NCBI RefSeq assembly: GCF_000332975.1
Contig: NZ_BANR01000003.1
Coordinates: forward strand, 434,001-498,000
From: Gordonia aichiensis NBRC 108223
GTDB lineage: Bacteria > Actinomycetota > Actinomycetes > Mycobacteriales > Mycobacteriaceae
Length of the DNA stretch: 64,000 nt
Direction: 5' to 3'
Positions 29,547 to 37,853 of the stretch are shown here, piece after piece. The translations under genes were made by a program, and so were the position numbers. The notes beneath the pieces were generated by a model, which was not told the origin of the DNA, ran no database searches, and saw only the letters and a program-made list of their open reading frames with translations. Each line of letters begins with the position of its first letter. The stretch's first letter is position 1.

Positions 29547-31310
29547 TCAGAAGATATCGGGACGTGCGTCGAGGGTCGTGCGGTCGAGCGATGCAAGGAG
29601 GTCGAACTGTGCATCCACCTTCGGGAGTTCGTAGGTGAAGAAGTACTGCGCGGCAACGCGTTTGCCGTCGTAGAAGTGTCCGGTCTTGTCCGAGACCGCG
29701 AGGACCTGTTCGAGCCACATCCATGCGACGACGATGTGCCCGGTGGCCTCGAGGTATGCGGTCGCGTTGGCCAGCGAGACCGCGACGTCGCCCGCGGACC
29801 ACACCTGTCCGGTGACGGTGACCAGTCGCTCGACACGGCTGCGTAAGTCGTCGGCGAATGCGGCTGTTGCGGGCGTTGCTGCGGCCTTGTCGATGGTCTC
29901 GCCGATCGTGTTCGCGAGCAGCTCGAGTCCTGCGCCGCCGTTCATGACGACCTTGCGGCCCAAGAGGTCGAGCCCGTGGATGCCGTGTGCCCCCTCGTGG
30001 ATGGGGTTGAGCCGGTTGTCGCGATAGAACTGTTCGACCGGGAACTCGCGGGTGTAGCCGTAGCCGCCGTGGATCTGGATGGCGAGATCGTTTGCGGCGA
30101 GACACCATTGCGACGGCCATGACTTCGAGATCGGGGTCAGGACATCGAGAAGCAGGCCCGCGCGGGCGGCCTCGTCGGCGTCGGACGTCTGTTGAATGTC
30201 GACGAGTTTGCTGGAGTATAGGCCCAGTGCGAGCGCGCCTTCGACGTAGGACTTCTGCGCGAGCAGCATGCGCTTGACGTCGGGGTGCTCGATGATCGGC
30301 ACCGGCTTGGACGTGGGGTCCTTGTGGTCGACGGGGCGCCCCTGCGTGCGGACCTTTGCGTACTCGAGTGACGCGAGGTAGCCCGCGTACCCCAGTGCCG
30401 TGGCGAGGAATCCGACGCCGATGCGCGCCTCGTTCATCATGTGGAACATGTACTGCAGGCCCTTGTGTTCCTCGCCGACGAGGTAGCCGACGGCGTGGTC
30501 GCCGTAGGTGCCGTCACCGAAGTTCAGCAGGCAGTTGGTGGTCGCCCGCTGTCCCATCTTGTGGTTGAGGCCCACCAGGGCAACGTCGTTGCGGGTACCG
30601 TCCGGAAGATACTTGGGCACGATGAACAGCGAGATCCCCTTGACGCCCTGGCCACCGCCGGGAGCCTTCGCGAGCACGAGATGCACGATATTCTCGCCCA
30701 TTTCGTGATCACCTGCCGAGATCCACATCTTGGTTCCGGTGACGTGATAGGTGCCGTCGTCTGCGGGAATTGCCTTGGTGGTGATGTCGGCGAGCGATGA
30801 TCCGGCCTGTGGTTCGGAGAGGCACATGGTGCCGAAGTAGCGCCCCTCGACCATCGGTCGAACCCAGGTGTCGATCTGCTCGGGAGTGCCGTACTCGGCG
30901 ATCAGGTTCGCGTTGCCGATCGTGAGGAACGAATACGAGGACATCGCCGCGTTCGCCGCCTGGAACCATGCCTGCGCCGCGCGGCTCACCACGGTGGGCA
31001 GTTGCATTCCACCGAGCGATTCGTCGAAGGAGCCCGCGACCAATCCTGCTTTCAGGAACTCGGCGATGCCTGACCGGATCCCCTCGGGCATGACCACCGC
31101 GCCGTCGTCGCCGACGTAGGGCTCGACGGTGTCGCCGAGGCGGTTGACCGGCGCGAATCGTTTGGTCGCGAGGTCGGCGGCGAGTGCGAGCACGGCGTCG
31201 AATGTCTCGCGGGAGTGTTCGGCGAAGCGTTCACGCTCGGTCAGTGACTCGACATCGAGCCACTCGTAGAACATGAATTCGAGGTCGCGCTTGGAGATCG
31301 GTTCGGCCAT
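29547..31310 (-). CDS. Acyl-CoA dehydrogenase, long FadE5/AcdA type
   Basis: FAD-dependent acyl-CoA dehydrogenase of 587 residues, the long class with a C-terminal extension. FAD/substrate motifs are visible: MCLSEPQAGSSLADITTKA, HVTGTKMWISAGDHEM, NCLLNFGDGTYG and the IQIHGGYGYTREFPVEQFYRDNRL segment near residue 420. The last 120 residues form the extra helical domain seen in FadE5-like enzymes. The start at ATG 31310 follows AAGGAGTG. Transcription probably starts from a TAAAAT box inside the operator at 31330-31362, so repression by the divergent TetR protein is likely. Confidence 0.92.
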   Translation of the reverse strand: MAEPISKRDLEFMFYEWLDVESLTERERFAEHSRETFDAVLALAADLATKRFAPVNRLGDTVEPYVGDDGAVVMPEGIRSGIAEFLKAGLVAGSFDESLGGMQLPTVVSRAAQAWFQAANAAMSSYSFLTIGNANLIAEYGTPEQIDTWVRPMVEGRYFGTMCLSEPQAGSSLADITTKAIPADDGTYHVTGTKMWISAGDHEMGENIVHLVLAKAPGGGQGVKGISLFIVPKYLPDGTRNDVALVGLNHKMGQRATTNCLLNFGDGTYGDHAVGYLVGEEHKGLQYMFHMMNEARIGVGFLATALGYAGYLASLEYAKVRTQGRPVDHKDPTSKPVPIIEHPDVKRMLLAQKSYVEGALALGLYSSKLVDIQQTSDADEAARAGLLLDVLTPISKSWPSQWCLAANDLAIQIHGGYGYTREFPVEQFYRDNRLNPIHEGAHGIHGLDLLGRKVVMNGGAGLELLANTIGETIDKAAATPATAAFADDLRSRVERLVTVTGQVWSAGDVAVSLANATAYLEATGHIVVAWMWLEQVLAVSDKTGHFYDGKRVAAQYFFTYELPKVDAQFDLLASLDRTTLDARPDIF

Positions 31311-31329
31311 GACACTCCTTTGTGACGCC

Positions 31330-31362
31330 TAAGCACTCGCTCATTTTATGAGCACTCGCTTA
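31330..31362. promoter_or_regulatory. Double TetR-type operator between acyl-CoA dehydrogenase and tetR
   Basis: Two 14-bp elements, TAAGCACTCGCTCA (31330-31343) and TGAGCACTCGCTTA (31349-31362), separated by TTTTA. Each has near-palindromic arms (TAAGC/GCTCA, TGAGC/GCTTA), and together they form a larger inverted array. Putative -10 boxes for both genes fall within it: TAAAAT on the - strand (31343-31348) and TATACT on the + strand (31361-31366). Confidence 0.8.
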
Positions 31363-31446
31363 TACTGCCTGGTGTGCCGGCCGAGGTCAACCATGTGCCG
31401 GACCGTAAAAGACTGACCGAGTGACGGCAGAAGCGAGGTGACGGGT

Positions 31447-32028
31447 ATGGCGACGCGGGAGTCGGCCGCTGCGCAGCGCATCCGCGACGCGGCGGTGGTG
31501 TCGTTCGCCCAGCTCGGATACGCGGGTACGTCGACGCGACAGATCGCCGCCTCGCTGAACATGAGCGCTGCCGCGATGTACCCACACTTCCGGTCCAAGG
31601 AGGAACTGCTCTATTCGATCGCCCTCGATGGACATCGGAGTGTCTATGAGGCGTTGCGCGACGTCGACGATCCGAGCCTGCCGTATGCGGTGCGCTTGAA
31701 CGCGGTGGTGAGCAGGTTTGCCCGGTGGCAGGCCGAACATCACGAGCTCGCCAAGGTGGTCCAGTATGAGCTCGGAGCACTCACTCCTGAGCACTACCGT
31801 GCCATCGGCGCCGTGCGGCGCAAGACGACCGCGATCGTCACGACCATCGTCGTCGGAGGCGTCGCGACCGGCGAATTCGTGGCCGATGATCCCGACGACG
31901 TCGTCCTCGCGATCTCGTCGCTCTGTGTGGATGTGTGCCGATGGTTTCCCAGCCGCGAGCACCGCGACCCCGCGACGTTGGGCGAGGCGTATGCACGGAT
32001 GGCACTTCGAATGGCGCTCGCACGGTGA
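31447..32028 (+). CDS. TetR family regulator
   Basis: A 193-residue repressor from ATG 31447, which has GAGGTG 6 bases ahead (GTG 31438 is the alternative). The N-terminal helix-turn-helix is IRDAAVVSFAQLGYAGTSTRQIAASLNMSAAAMYPHFRSKEELL, a good TetR match. The ligand domain resembles KstR/FadR-like TetR_C domains of lipid regulators. Divergent placement and the double operator point to control of the acyl-CoA dehydrogenase and SDR operon, with an acyl-CoA thioester as the likely ligand (inference). Confidence 0.88.
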   Translation: MATRESAAAQRIRDAAVVSFAQLGYAGTSTRQIAASLNMSAAAMYPHFRSKEELLYSIALDGHRSVYEALRDVDDPSLPYAVRLNAVVSRFARWQAEHHELAKVVQYELGALTPEHYRAIGAVRRKTTAIVTTIVVGGVATGEFVADDPDDVVLAISSLCVDVCRWFPSREHRDPATLGEAYARMALRMALAR

Positions 32029-32057
32029 TCGATGGGGGCTCCGAGTACCGGTAGGTG

Positions 32058-33719
32058 TCAGGCCGCCGGTGGGGCGTTGGGGATTTCGATGGTGCAGACC
32101 GTGCGAGACACGTTGACACTGCGTCGATCGGAGAACGACAGCAGCGTCCCGGCCAGATGTCGTTCGACGTCGCTCGTGGGCCCGGGCTCCGGTTGTGCTG
32201 ATGGAGCGGGCGTGTGCGTCTCGAAGAGTTCGGCGCGAACCCGGGTGAGATGGTCTCGGAAGTCGCTTGGGACATCGGTGGCCCGGTTGACGTACTCGGG
32301 ATTGGGCGGAAGGTGTGGCTGGGAGTTCAGACGCCACGCAACACGTCCGGCATCGGGTCCCTCGGTGATGATGCGGGTGCGATACTGGCCCGGTCGGCTT
32401 CCGACCATTCTGTTGTGAATCCCACAGGCGGGCGCGAGTTCGTCGATGTTGGTGAGTCCACCGTCTATCCAGTCCCTGGCCGCGTGATGCATCTCGACCC
32501 GGGTTGCCGGCTGGGTACACCCTGGCGCCGAACACATCTCACCGCCGTCGGAGGCGAAGGATGCGAGGCGTTGGCCGAGATTCGCAAGACGTCGAGACCG
32601 GCCGAGGTAGAGCGGAACGCTGGTGTGCTCGCCGAACACCGCCAGGTACTGCTGTGCCCCGCCTGCGGCCATATCCACGAGATCCTTGATGGGGAGCAGC
32701 GCACCGGATGCCGTGTGCGCCAGGCCGGCGCCCTCTTCCAGTTCCCGCAGCGTGGTCTTGACGATGACCTGGATCGGCAGCCCGCGATGAGACTTGCCGA
32801 GTGTTCCGGTGTCGAGCATGCGCGTCAACAAGGCCGACAGCGCGTCATGGTTGCGTTGTCCGACACTGCGGCAGTCTCTTTCGGCGGCGGCCGCCAGAGC
32901 TTCGGGTTCGGCGTCGCCGACTGCTCCGCGAGGCGAATCGGGGTCGGCAGGATTGTTCATTCCGGGTTGGGCCCACGTGTCCAGCAGGACGTCGAGGCGG
33001 ACGCGTGTGGCGGGATCGAGGTCGGCAGTGAGCCGGGACATCAGTTGCGCGTTCTGTCGGCCGAGTGACAGCCGACGCTGCCTTTTGCGGTCTGCGTCGT
33101 CGGTGACCGTGCCGTCCGGATCGAGATGCGCAAGCAGGCGGCTGCCGAGATTGGTGATCTCCAGAGGAGTGAAATGTGTGGCGTAGTCGCTCATCTGGAC
33201 TTCTGCGGCCATCCGCGTGTCGATCGGGGTGCCGTGGGGAATCTTTTCCAAGACGTCGAGCACGGCGCGAGCATGTGCGGGCGCCACCGCGCCATCTGTG
33301 AGATGTTGGGCGAGTGTGGGGCATCCGGGCTCCAGTAAGTCGCCGGTGACCGAGTGGAACGTCCCGGTCGCGGCGATCACCCGATACCGTTCGGGTGCAT
33401 GCCCGATGTGCAGATGACGAGACATGAAGCTACGGACATCCCGGTAGCCGAGGTTGAAGGGAAGGTCCCGATCGGAGGCTTCCACTATCGAACGATCGGT
33501 GATCGCGGCGGTGCGTCGAGCGAGTTGCTCTGTGCGCGAGGATAGTTCGGCCAGCACCCCGTCGGAGACGGTGCTCAGTTCGACCTCAGCAAGTCGGTCG
33601 ATCGCCGCGCCGAGTTGGTCGAGCGCTTCTTTGGCTGCGCCGTCGGGTGTTCCGGGTTGGGCTGTGGCCAAGCTGGTTTCGACGGCTTGACTACTCACGC
33701 GACGCTTGCGTCTGCCCAC
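32058..33719 (-). CDS. DUF222/HNH endonuclease-domain protein (13E12-like)
   Basis: A 553-residue protein of the actinobacterial DUF222 + HNH family, often multicopy in mycolata. DUF222 covers roughly residues 30-380. The HNH domain near 410-450 has the zinc Cys pair CSAPGCTQPATRVEMHHAARDW and the distal C/H in LAPACGIHNRMV. The catalytic HH and the N/H are intact, so it may cut DNA, although the biological role is unproven. The C-terminal 100 residues are family-variable. Start GTG 33719 is preceded by a GGGGGTG. It stands alone and convergent with tetR. Confidence 0.88.
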   Translation of the reverse strand: MGRRKRRVSSQAVETSLATAQPGTPDGAAKEALDQLGAAIDRLAEVELSTVSDGVLAELSSRTEQLARRTAAITDRSIVEASDRDLPFNLGYRDVRSFMSRHLHIGHAPERYRVIAATGTFHSVTGDLLEPGCPTLAQHLTDGAVAPAHARAVLDVLEKIPHGTPIDTRMAAEVQMSDYATHFTPLEITNLGSRLLAHLDPDGTVTDDADRKRQRRLSLGRQNAQLMSRLTADLDPATRVRLDVLLDTWAQPGMNNPADPDSPRGAVGDAEPEALAAAAERDCRSVGQRNHDALSALLTRMLDTGTLGKSHRGLPIQVIVKTTLRELEEGAGLAHTASGALLPIKDLVDMAAGGAQQYLAVFGEHTSVPLYLGRSRRLANLGQRLASFASDGGEMCSAPGCTQPATRVEMHHAARDWIDGGLTNIDELAPACGIHNRMVGSRPGQYRTRIITEGPDAGRVAWRLNSQPHLPPNPEYVNRATDVPSDFRDHLTRVRAELFETHTPAPSAQPEPGPTSDVERHLAGTLLSFSDRRSVNVSRTVCTIEIPNAPPAA

Positions 33720-33843
33720 GTGGTCACCCCCCGGCGATCTAGCGATCGAATCGGAACCGATCGAATATGTGTTCTATGTTACCCGCGTCGTGCGGTGCTG
33801 TCCAGGATTTTTGTGAACAGGTTTTCGAGTAATGCCATGGTGG

Positions 33844-34008
33844 TCAGTGTCGCGCGAACCACGTCGCCTTCAGGCCGGTGAACTTGTCGATGGCGTGGAC
33901 CGAGGGGTCTGAATCGAAACCCGACGCCGCGAGGTTGCCGAAAGGTGTTCCGGGAGAAGGGGGCTGCTCGGCGAATCCGATCGAGGGGATCGCCGGACGG
34001 TACCGCAT
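33844..34008 (-). CDS. Possible 54-residue small protein
   Basis: A short frame on the - strand (MRYRPAIPSIGFAEQPPSPG, later NLAASGFDSDPSVHAIDKFTG, ending WFARH). Its start ATG 34008 lies 12 bases after the aldolase stop codon, with GGCGGG before it. Codon bias is acceptable but there is no family I recognise. It fills most of an otherwise empty 301-base gap (33720-34020), in which I see nothing else besides the -35/-10 area of the HNH gene. Confidence 0.35.
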   Translation of the reverse strand: MRYRPAIPSIGFAEQPPSPGTPFGNLAASGFDSDPSVHAIDKFTGLKATWFARH

Positions 34009-34020
34009 CCCGCCAACCGG

Positions 34021-34677
34021 TCAGCGATCGTGGCCGGGGAACGGGCGGTAGGACCGGCGCGCCGCTGTGGCGACGACCTCGGTGAGGTGCTCGTCGCTGA
34101 GGACAGCGGGCGACCCGGCGCTCAGTGCCTTGAGATAGACCTCGCTCAGCCATTCGACGACGCCGAGGTGTTCACACGCGGTTTCGATGTTGCCGCCGAT
34201 GGCGACCGAGCCGTGGTTGCGCATCAGGGCGGCGGTGCGCTCGAACAGTGCTGCCACCACGCCCTCGCTCAGCTCTGCGCTTCCGAACACCGCATAGGGC
34301 GCGACGCGCACCGAGCCGCCGACCATCGCGGCGTCGTAATGAATCGGCGGCAGCAACTCGGTGATCGCCGACACCGCGACAGACGCCATCGGATGGGCGT
34401 GTGCGATGGCCGATGCGGAGGTCGACCGGTAGAGGTCGAGATGGAATCGCAGTTCACTCGTCGGTCGGTAGCGCGTCTCCTCGATGACGGCACCGTCCAT
34501 GTCGACGACGATCAGTTGGTCGGGCTGGACGGCATCGAGTCGGGCGCCGGACGGTGTCACGAGCACGCGATCGCCGACGCGGACGGAAAGGTTGCCGCCC
34601 GTGCTCAGCGATGTACCCGCGGCGGCGAGCTGATGTGCAGCGGCGCACAGGGGTAACCGCTGATCGACGATGTCCAC
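34021..34677 (-). CDS. Class II aldolase/adducin family protein
   Basis: Zinc aldolase/epimerase-type protein of 218 residues, similar in size to L-fuculose-1-phosphate aldolase. Motifs: STGGNLSVR (phosphate binding), ELRFHLDLYR (the catalytic Glu), AHAHPMAS (two zinc His, near 94 and 96) and RNHGSVAIGGN with the third His near 155. I start at GTG 34677 because the upstream reading is the ArsR promoter region. It is divergent from the ArsR remnant. The sugar-phosphate substrate cannot be told from sequence. Confidence 0.85.
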   Translation of the reverse strand: MDIVDQRLPLCAAAHQLAAAGTSLSTGGNLSVRVGDRVLVTPSGARLDAVQPDQLIVVDMDGAVIEETRYRPTSELRFHLDLYRSTSASAIAHAHPMASVAVSAITELLPPIHYDAAMVGGSVRVAPYAVFGSAELSEGVVAALFERTAALMRNHGSVAIGGNIETACEHLGVVEWLSEVYLKALSAGSPAVLSDEHLTEVVATAARRSYRPFPGHDR

Positions 34678-34796
34678 ATCTTCGACGGTAGCCGCTTGGC
34701 CGGTCTCGGCGCAGTGAGACGGCGTGGGTCTGGCATCTCTACTTGAGGTCTCACCTCGATGTCGCGGCTCTCGTCGCAGGTCGACGTGTCGCACTA

Positions 34797-34856
34797 GCAA
34801 CCAATGGTTGCGCCCAGGACGATGCCGCCGTAGAGCGATACGCAACCAAGAGTTGC
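34797..34856. promoter_or_regulatory. Two inverted repeats, ArsR-type operators
   Basis: GCAACC-AAT-GGTTGC at 34797-34811 and GCAAC-CAAGA-GTTGC at 34842-34856. The shared half-site GCAAC(C) and the pairing upstream of an ArsR gene suggest autoregulation. The second repeat runs into the AGGAGG before ATG 34868. Confidence 0.7.
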
Positions 34857-34867
34857 AGGAGGATGGC

Positions 34868-34921
34868 ATGAAGAAACTGGCTGACACAGAGCACGCCGCA
34901 ACTCTGCAGGCGCGGTCGTGA
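34868..34921 (+). CDS. Possible 17-residue leader peptide or gene remnant
   Basis: ATG 34868 with AGGAGG five bases ahead opens MKKLADTEHAATLQARS and stops with TGA overlapping the ArsR GTG (GTGA). The ribosome site is the best in the area. It may be a leader that couples translation of the ArsR gene, or the stub of a lost first gene. Confidence 0.35.
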   Translation: MKKLADTEHAATLQARS

Positions 34922-35322
34922 CGCCGCAGCGCGGCGGATCGGCAGGCGGCGTCGACGACGCGCTGTGGTCGGCCATCGGAGATCCGACGCGCCGCCTCAT
35001 CGTCGACCTCCTGCTTGCCGGTAACGGCGGTACGGCGACGTCGCTGAGTGAGCAACTCCCGGTCAGTCGCCAGGGAGTGGCGAAACACTTGGGCGTACTC
35101 GACAGGGCGGGTCTGCTGCATGCCACGCCTGCGGGGCGTGAGCGACGCTACGGCGTCGAAGGCGCCACCACACGAGATGTGTACGACGCATTGACCACCA
35201 TCGACGGTCTCGCGGGCTGGTGGACTCAGGAGGTGAGCGGCGATTCCGTCGGACACCGTGCGATGGCGGGTCGTCGAAGGGCCCCAGGAGTGGGTGGGCA
35301 TAACCAATCTGTGAGCGCGTGA
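34918..35322 (+). pseudogene. ArsR regulator collapsed onto an SRPBCC (AHSA1) gene
   Basis: Residues 1-80 are a good ArsR winged helix (LWSAIGDPTRRLIVDLLLAG, QLPVSRQGVAKHLGVLDRAGLLH, ERRYGVE). The usual ArsR C-terminus is missing. From about residue 82 the chain reads DVYDALTTIDGLAGWWTQEVSGDS, the start of an AHSA1/SRPBCC domain. That domain breaks off after some 25 residues. Its later segment appears in another frame (VRWRVVEGPQEWVGI, about 35260-35311). Two deletions thus merged a regulator-SRPBCC gene pair. The HTH part could still be made. The 3' end runs into the first palindromic repeat. Confidence 0.7.
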
Positions 35323-35378
35323 ATGTGGGTCGACTTCGAGGATGTGGGTGCTGCAGCACCCACATCTGTCGATTCGAC
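35309..35378. repeat. Palindromic repeat, copy 1
   Basis: 70 bases starting CTGTGAGCGCGTGAATG, nearly identical to 36533-36601. The core GATGTGGGTGCTG|CAGCACCCACATC is a perfect 26-bp palindrome without loop (PstI site in the centre). In this copy outer arms TGTGGGTCGA / TCGACCCACA also pair. It carries the stop codon of the ArsR remnant. Confidence 0.92.
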
Positions 35379-35442
35379 CCACAGCTGCGAGGGGCGTGAG
35401 CGGGGTGGGAACCGGACGGCCGCCGGGTACGTCGGATATGCC

Positions 35443-36546
35443 ATGCACGCAACGACTGCCGACAGGTTTCCTACCGACCGCTTCGGACTCATCCACCGCA
35501 CTGCTGTGATCGCCGCCGGATACACCGACAACGACCTGCGCACCTCGCTACGCCGGCGCGAGATCGAGCGGGTCCACCGGGGTGTGTTCGTCGTGCGTAT
35601 CGACAGGAGCCGGCTCGAACAACACCGACTGATCGCGCTCGCGTCCGTGCTCGCCGCAGCTGGCGGACAGGTGGCAGGAGAGTCGTTCGACGCGGCGGGG
35701 ACCGGCGAGGGAGCCTCGCCGGTAAGCACGGCATCGGGCGATGGCATCGGGTCAACGGAAGCTGAGAACGCAGGAAAGGCCGAGTGTGCGGGGGAGGTGG
35801 AGGAAACGGATTCGCGTGCGCGTGCGGCGCTGAGTCATCAGAGTGCCGCGGCGGTGCACGGACTGGAGATGCTGTCGCCGACGCTGACCCGAGTCCACTC
35901 GACGACGGTCGCAGGGACGGGATTTCGGACCGCCACTCACCATCGTCACGTCGCGACGCTGACTGACGACGAACTCGTCACCGTCGACGGCGTGCTGGTG
36001 ACATCGATCGAGCGAACTGCGGTCGATATCGCCTGTGGCGCAGCATCGTTCGCGCAGGCTCTCGCGGTGGTCGACTCGGCGCTACGCCTCGGTGCGGATC
36101 GCGAGGTCATGAAGCGGATGCTCGTGGGCAGGCGTCGGGGCGTCGGGCTTGCGCGTCGCGCGTTGCATCACGCGGATGGCCGGTCGGACAACCCGGGCGA
36201 GTCGTGGAGTAGAGCCCAGATGATCGAAGCCGGGTTGCCCACCGCCCGGTTGCAGCACACGTTCCGCGACGACGACGGCGAACACGTCGCACGCACGGAT
36301 TTCGATTGGGACGGGCGTCTGGTGGGCGAGTTCGACGGCAAGGTGAAGTACGAGAAGCTACGCAAACCCGGCGAGGACGCCACCGCGGTCGTGCTGCGCG
36401 AGAAACATCGCGAGGACTGCCTGCGGTCGATGGGTGTCATGGTGATCCGCTGGACCTGGGATGACCTCCGAGGCGGCCGGGTCGTGGCATTGATCCGTCG
36501 CTGGCTGGTCCGGTTGGCGCTCATCGTCGAACCTGTGAGCGCGTGA
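35443..36546 (+). CDS. AbiEi-like winged helix + DUF559/Vsr-like nuclease-fold protein
   Basis: A 367-residue protein. Residues 1-50 (FGLIHRTAVIAAGYTDNDLRTSLRRREIERVHRGVFV) match the winged helix at the start of AbiEi-type, type IV antitoxin-like proteins. A long Glu/Ala/Ser-rich insertion separates it from HQSAAAVHGLEML. The C-terminal part (about 285-350) has the DUF559/Vsr-like PD-(D/E)xK look: D in TDFDWDG, E and K in GEFDGKVKY, then REKHREDCLRSMG and VIRWTWDDL. No AbiEii toxin gene is adjacent. Its stop lies inside palindromic repeat copy 2, with copy 1 65 bases upstream of its start. The role is unknown; both domain calls are from family knowledge. Confidence 0.75.
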   Translation: MHATTADRFPTDRFGLIHRTAVIAAGYTDNDLRTSLRRREIERVHRGVFVVRIDRSRLEQHRLIALASVLAAAGGQVAGESFDAAGTGEGASPVSTASGDGIGSTEAENAGKAECAGEVEETDSRARAALSHQSAAAVHGLEMLSPTLTRVHSTTVAGTGFRTATHHRHVATLTDDELVTVDGVLVTSIERTAVDIACGAASFAQALAVVDSALRLGADREVMKRMLVGRRRGVGLARRALHHADGRSDNPGESWSRAQMIEAGLPTARLQHTFRDDDGEHVARTDFDWDGRLVGEFDGKVKYEKLRKPGEDATAVVLREKHREDCLRSMGVMVIRWTWDDLRGGRVVALIRRWLVRLALIVEPVSA

Positions 36547-36601
36547 ATGTGGTCGACTTCGAGGATGTGGGTGCTGCAGCACCCACATCTGTCGATTCGA
36601 C
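36533..36601. repeat. Palindromic repeat, copy 2
   Basis: 69 bases, same orientation as copy 1, one G shorter (ATGTGGTCGAC for ATGTGGGTCGAC) and differing just after the 3' end. The 26-bp perfect palindrome is unchanged. It begins within the last codons of the AbiEi/DUF559-like gene. Confidence 0.92.
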
Positions 36602-36659
36602 ACACATTGAGCCGCAGACAACAGCGGCAGGCGAGACCCGCCCCGGCAGGCGTTGCTCG

Positions 36660-37853
36660 TCAGCGCAGCGACTCGTAAACAGCCTTCTCGAACCGCGTGG
36701 ACGCTGCGAACGCCGTCGGATCACCGAATGGGAACACCTGCGTCGCCCACACTCCTGCGATGTCGGCGCGACGGTCCGCCCAGAAGTAGATGTTGGCCAG
36801 TCCCGCCCAGCCGAAGCTGCCGGCGGACCGTCCGGTCGGCGCATCCTGCTCGTTCGTCATCCCGATCAGTGCCTACCCCTTCGGAATTCCTGGAAAGAAC
36901 TCCATGCTGTATGTGCGGCGTGGGTCGATGCCCGGCAGCGGGGTGACCGCACCGGGGCGCAACTGGTTGGCTGTTGCCGAGCGGACGGTCTCGGGATGCA
37001 GGACCTGCTCACCGTCGTCGGAGCGGCCGTCGGCGAGCCACATCCGCAGGAACGCGAGCAGGTCGTCGACGGTGGAGTACAGACCCTGGCCACCGAGGTC
37101 GACGGCCGGCGTGTCGGGGACTGTCGGTCGTCGTAACGGCTTGAGTGATCCGTCGGGCACACGCGCATGAATCGTCGCAGCTCGATTGAGCATTGCCTCG
37201 TCGCGGACGAAAGTGCTGTCGCGCATGCCCAGTGGGTCGAGGAGTCGTTCGCGCATCGCAGCGCCCACACGCTTGCCGGTGATGCTCTCGATCACCAGGC
37301 CGACCCAATCGAGGCCGATGCCGTAGAGCCACCTGCTGCCAGGATCGAACGCCAGTGGCGTCCGGAGCGATTCGAGACTCCCGGTGGCGACATCGGGAAC
37401 CGACAGTGCCTGCGCGGCGCGTGACGTATCCGCGTCGAAGAACGTGTAGCCGAAACCCGATGTGTGCGTGAGTAACTGCCGGGTCGTGATCGGTGTGCGC
37501 GGAGCACGGAGACGGGGTGTGCCCGTGGCGTCGAAGCCGTCGAGAACCGCTACGTCACCCAAGCGTGGCTCGTAGTCCGCGGCAGGAGCGTCGAGATCGA
37601 GGAGTCCTTGCTCGACGAGTTGGACGGCCACGGTTGCCGTCAACGACTTGGTCACCGAGTACATCGAGCAGATCGCGTCCCGCGCGATCTGCTCGCCCGT
37701 GCCGATCGTCACCTCACCCCGCGCTGCGACACACTGTGTTTCGTGGGCAGTGGTGACCCCCGCGATGACCCCGGGCAGGCCGGAGGGGCCGACATCGAGG
37801 TGGTCGAGATGATCGTCGATGGCGGCGGCGATCCTGCGCGTGCTGGTGGTCAT
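36660..37853 (-). pseudogene. Class C beta-lactamase-like serine hydrolase with in-frame TAG
   Basis: EstB-type beta-lactamase-fold hydrolase. The nucleophile motif SVTK (about residue 68, CSMYSVTKSLTATVAV) and the YSR-equivalent region LLTHTSGFGYTF are present. The frame is interrupted by TAG at 36873-36875 after FFPGIPKG and continues in the same frame with ALIGMTNEQDAPTGR, then GSFGWAGLANIYFWADRRADIAGVW, to TGA at 36660. The continuation is the expected C-terminal quarter, so this is a nonsense mutation (probably of a Trp or Leu codon), not a frameshift. The remaining product would lack the last 70 residues. The start overlaps the aminotransferase stop (ATGA). Confidence 0.87.

Noticed and set aside
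34678..35496. Long upstream extension of the aldolase frame
   Set aside because: The residues are Arg/His/Ser-rich and run through the ArsR operators and gene. The aldolase family begins near GTG 34677.
35443..36546. Complete type IV toxin-antitoxin (AbiE) system
   Set aside because: Only the AbiEi-like winged helix is present; no nucleotidyltransferase toxin lies on either side.
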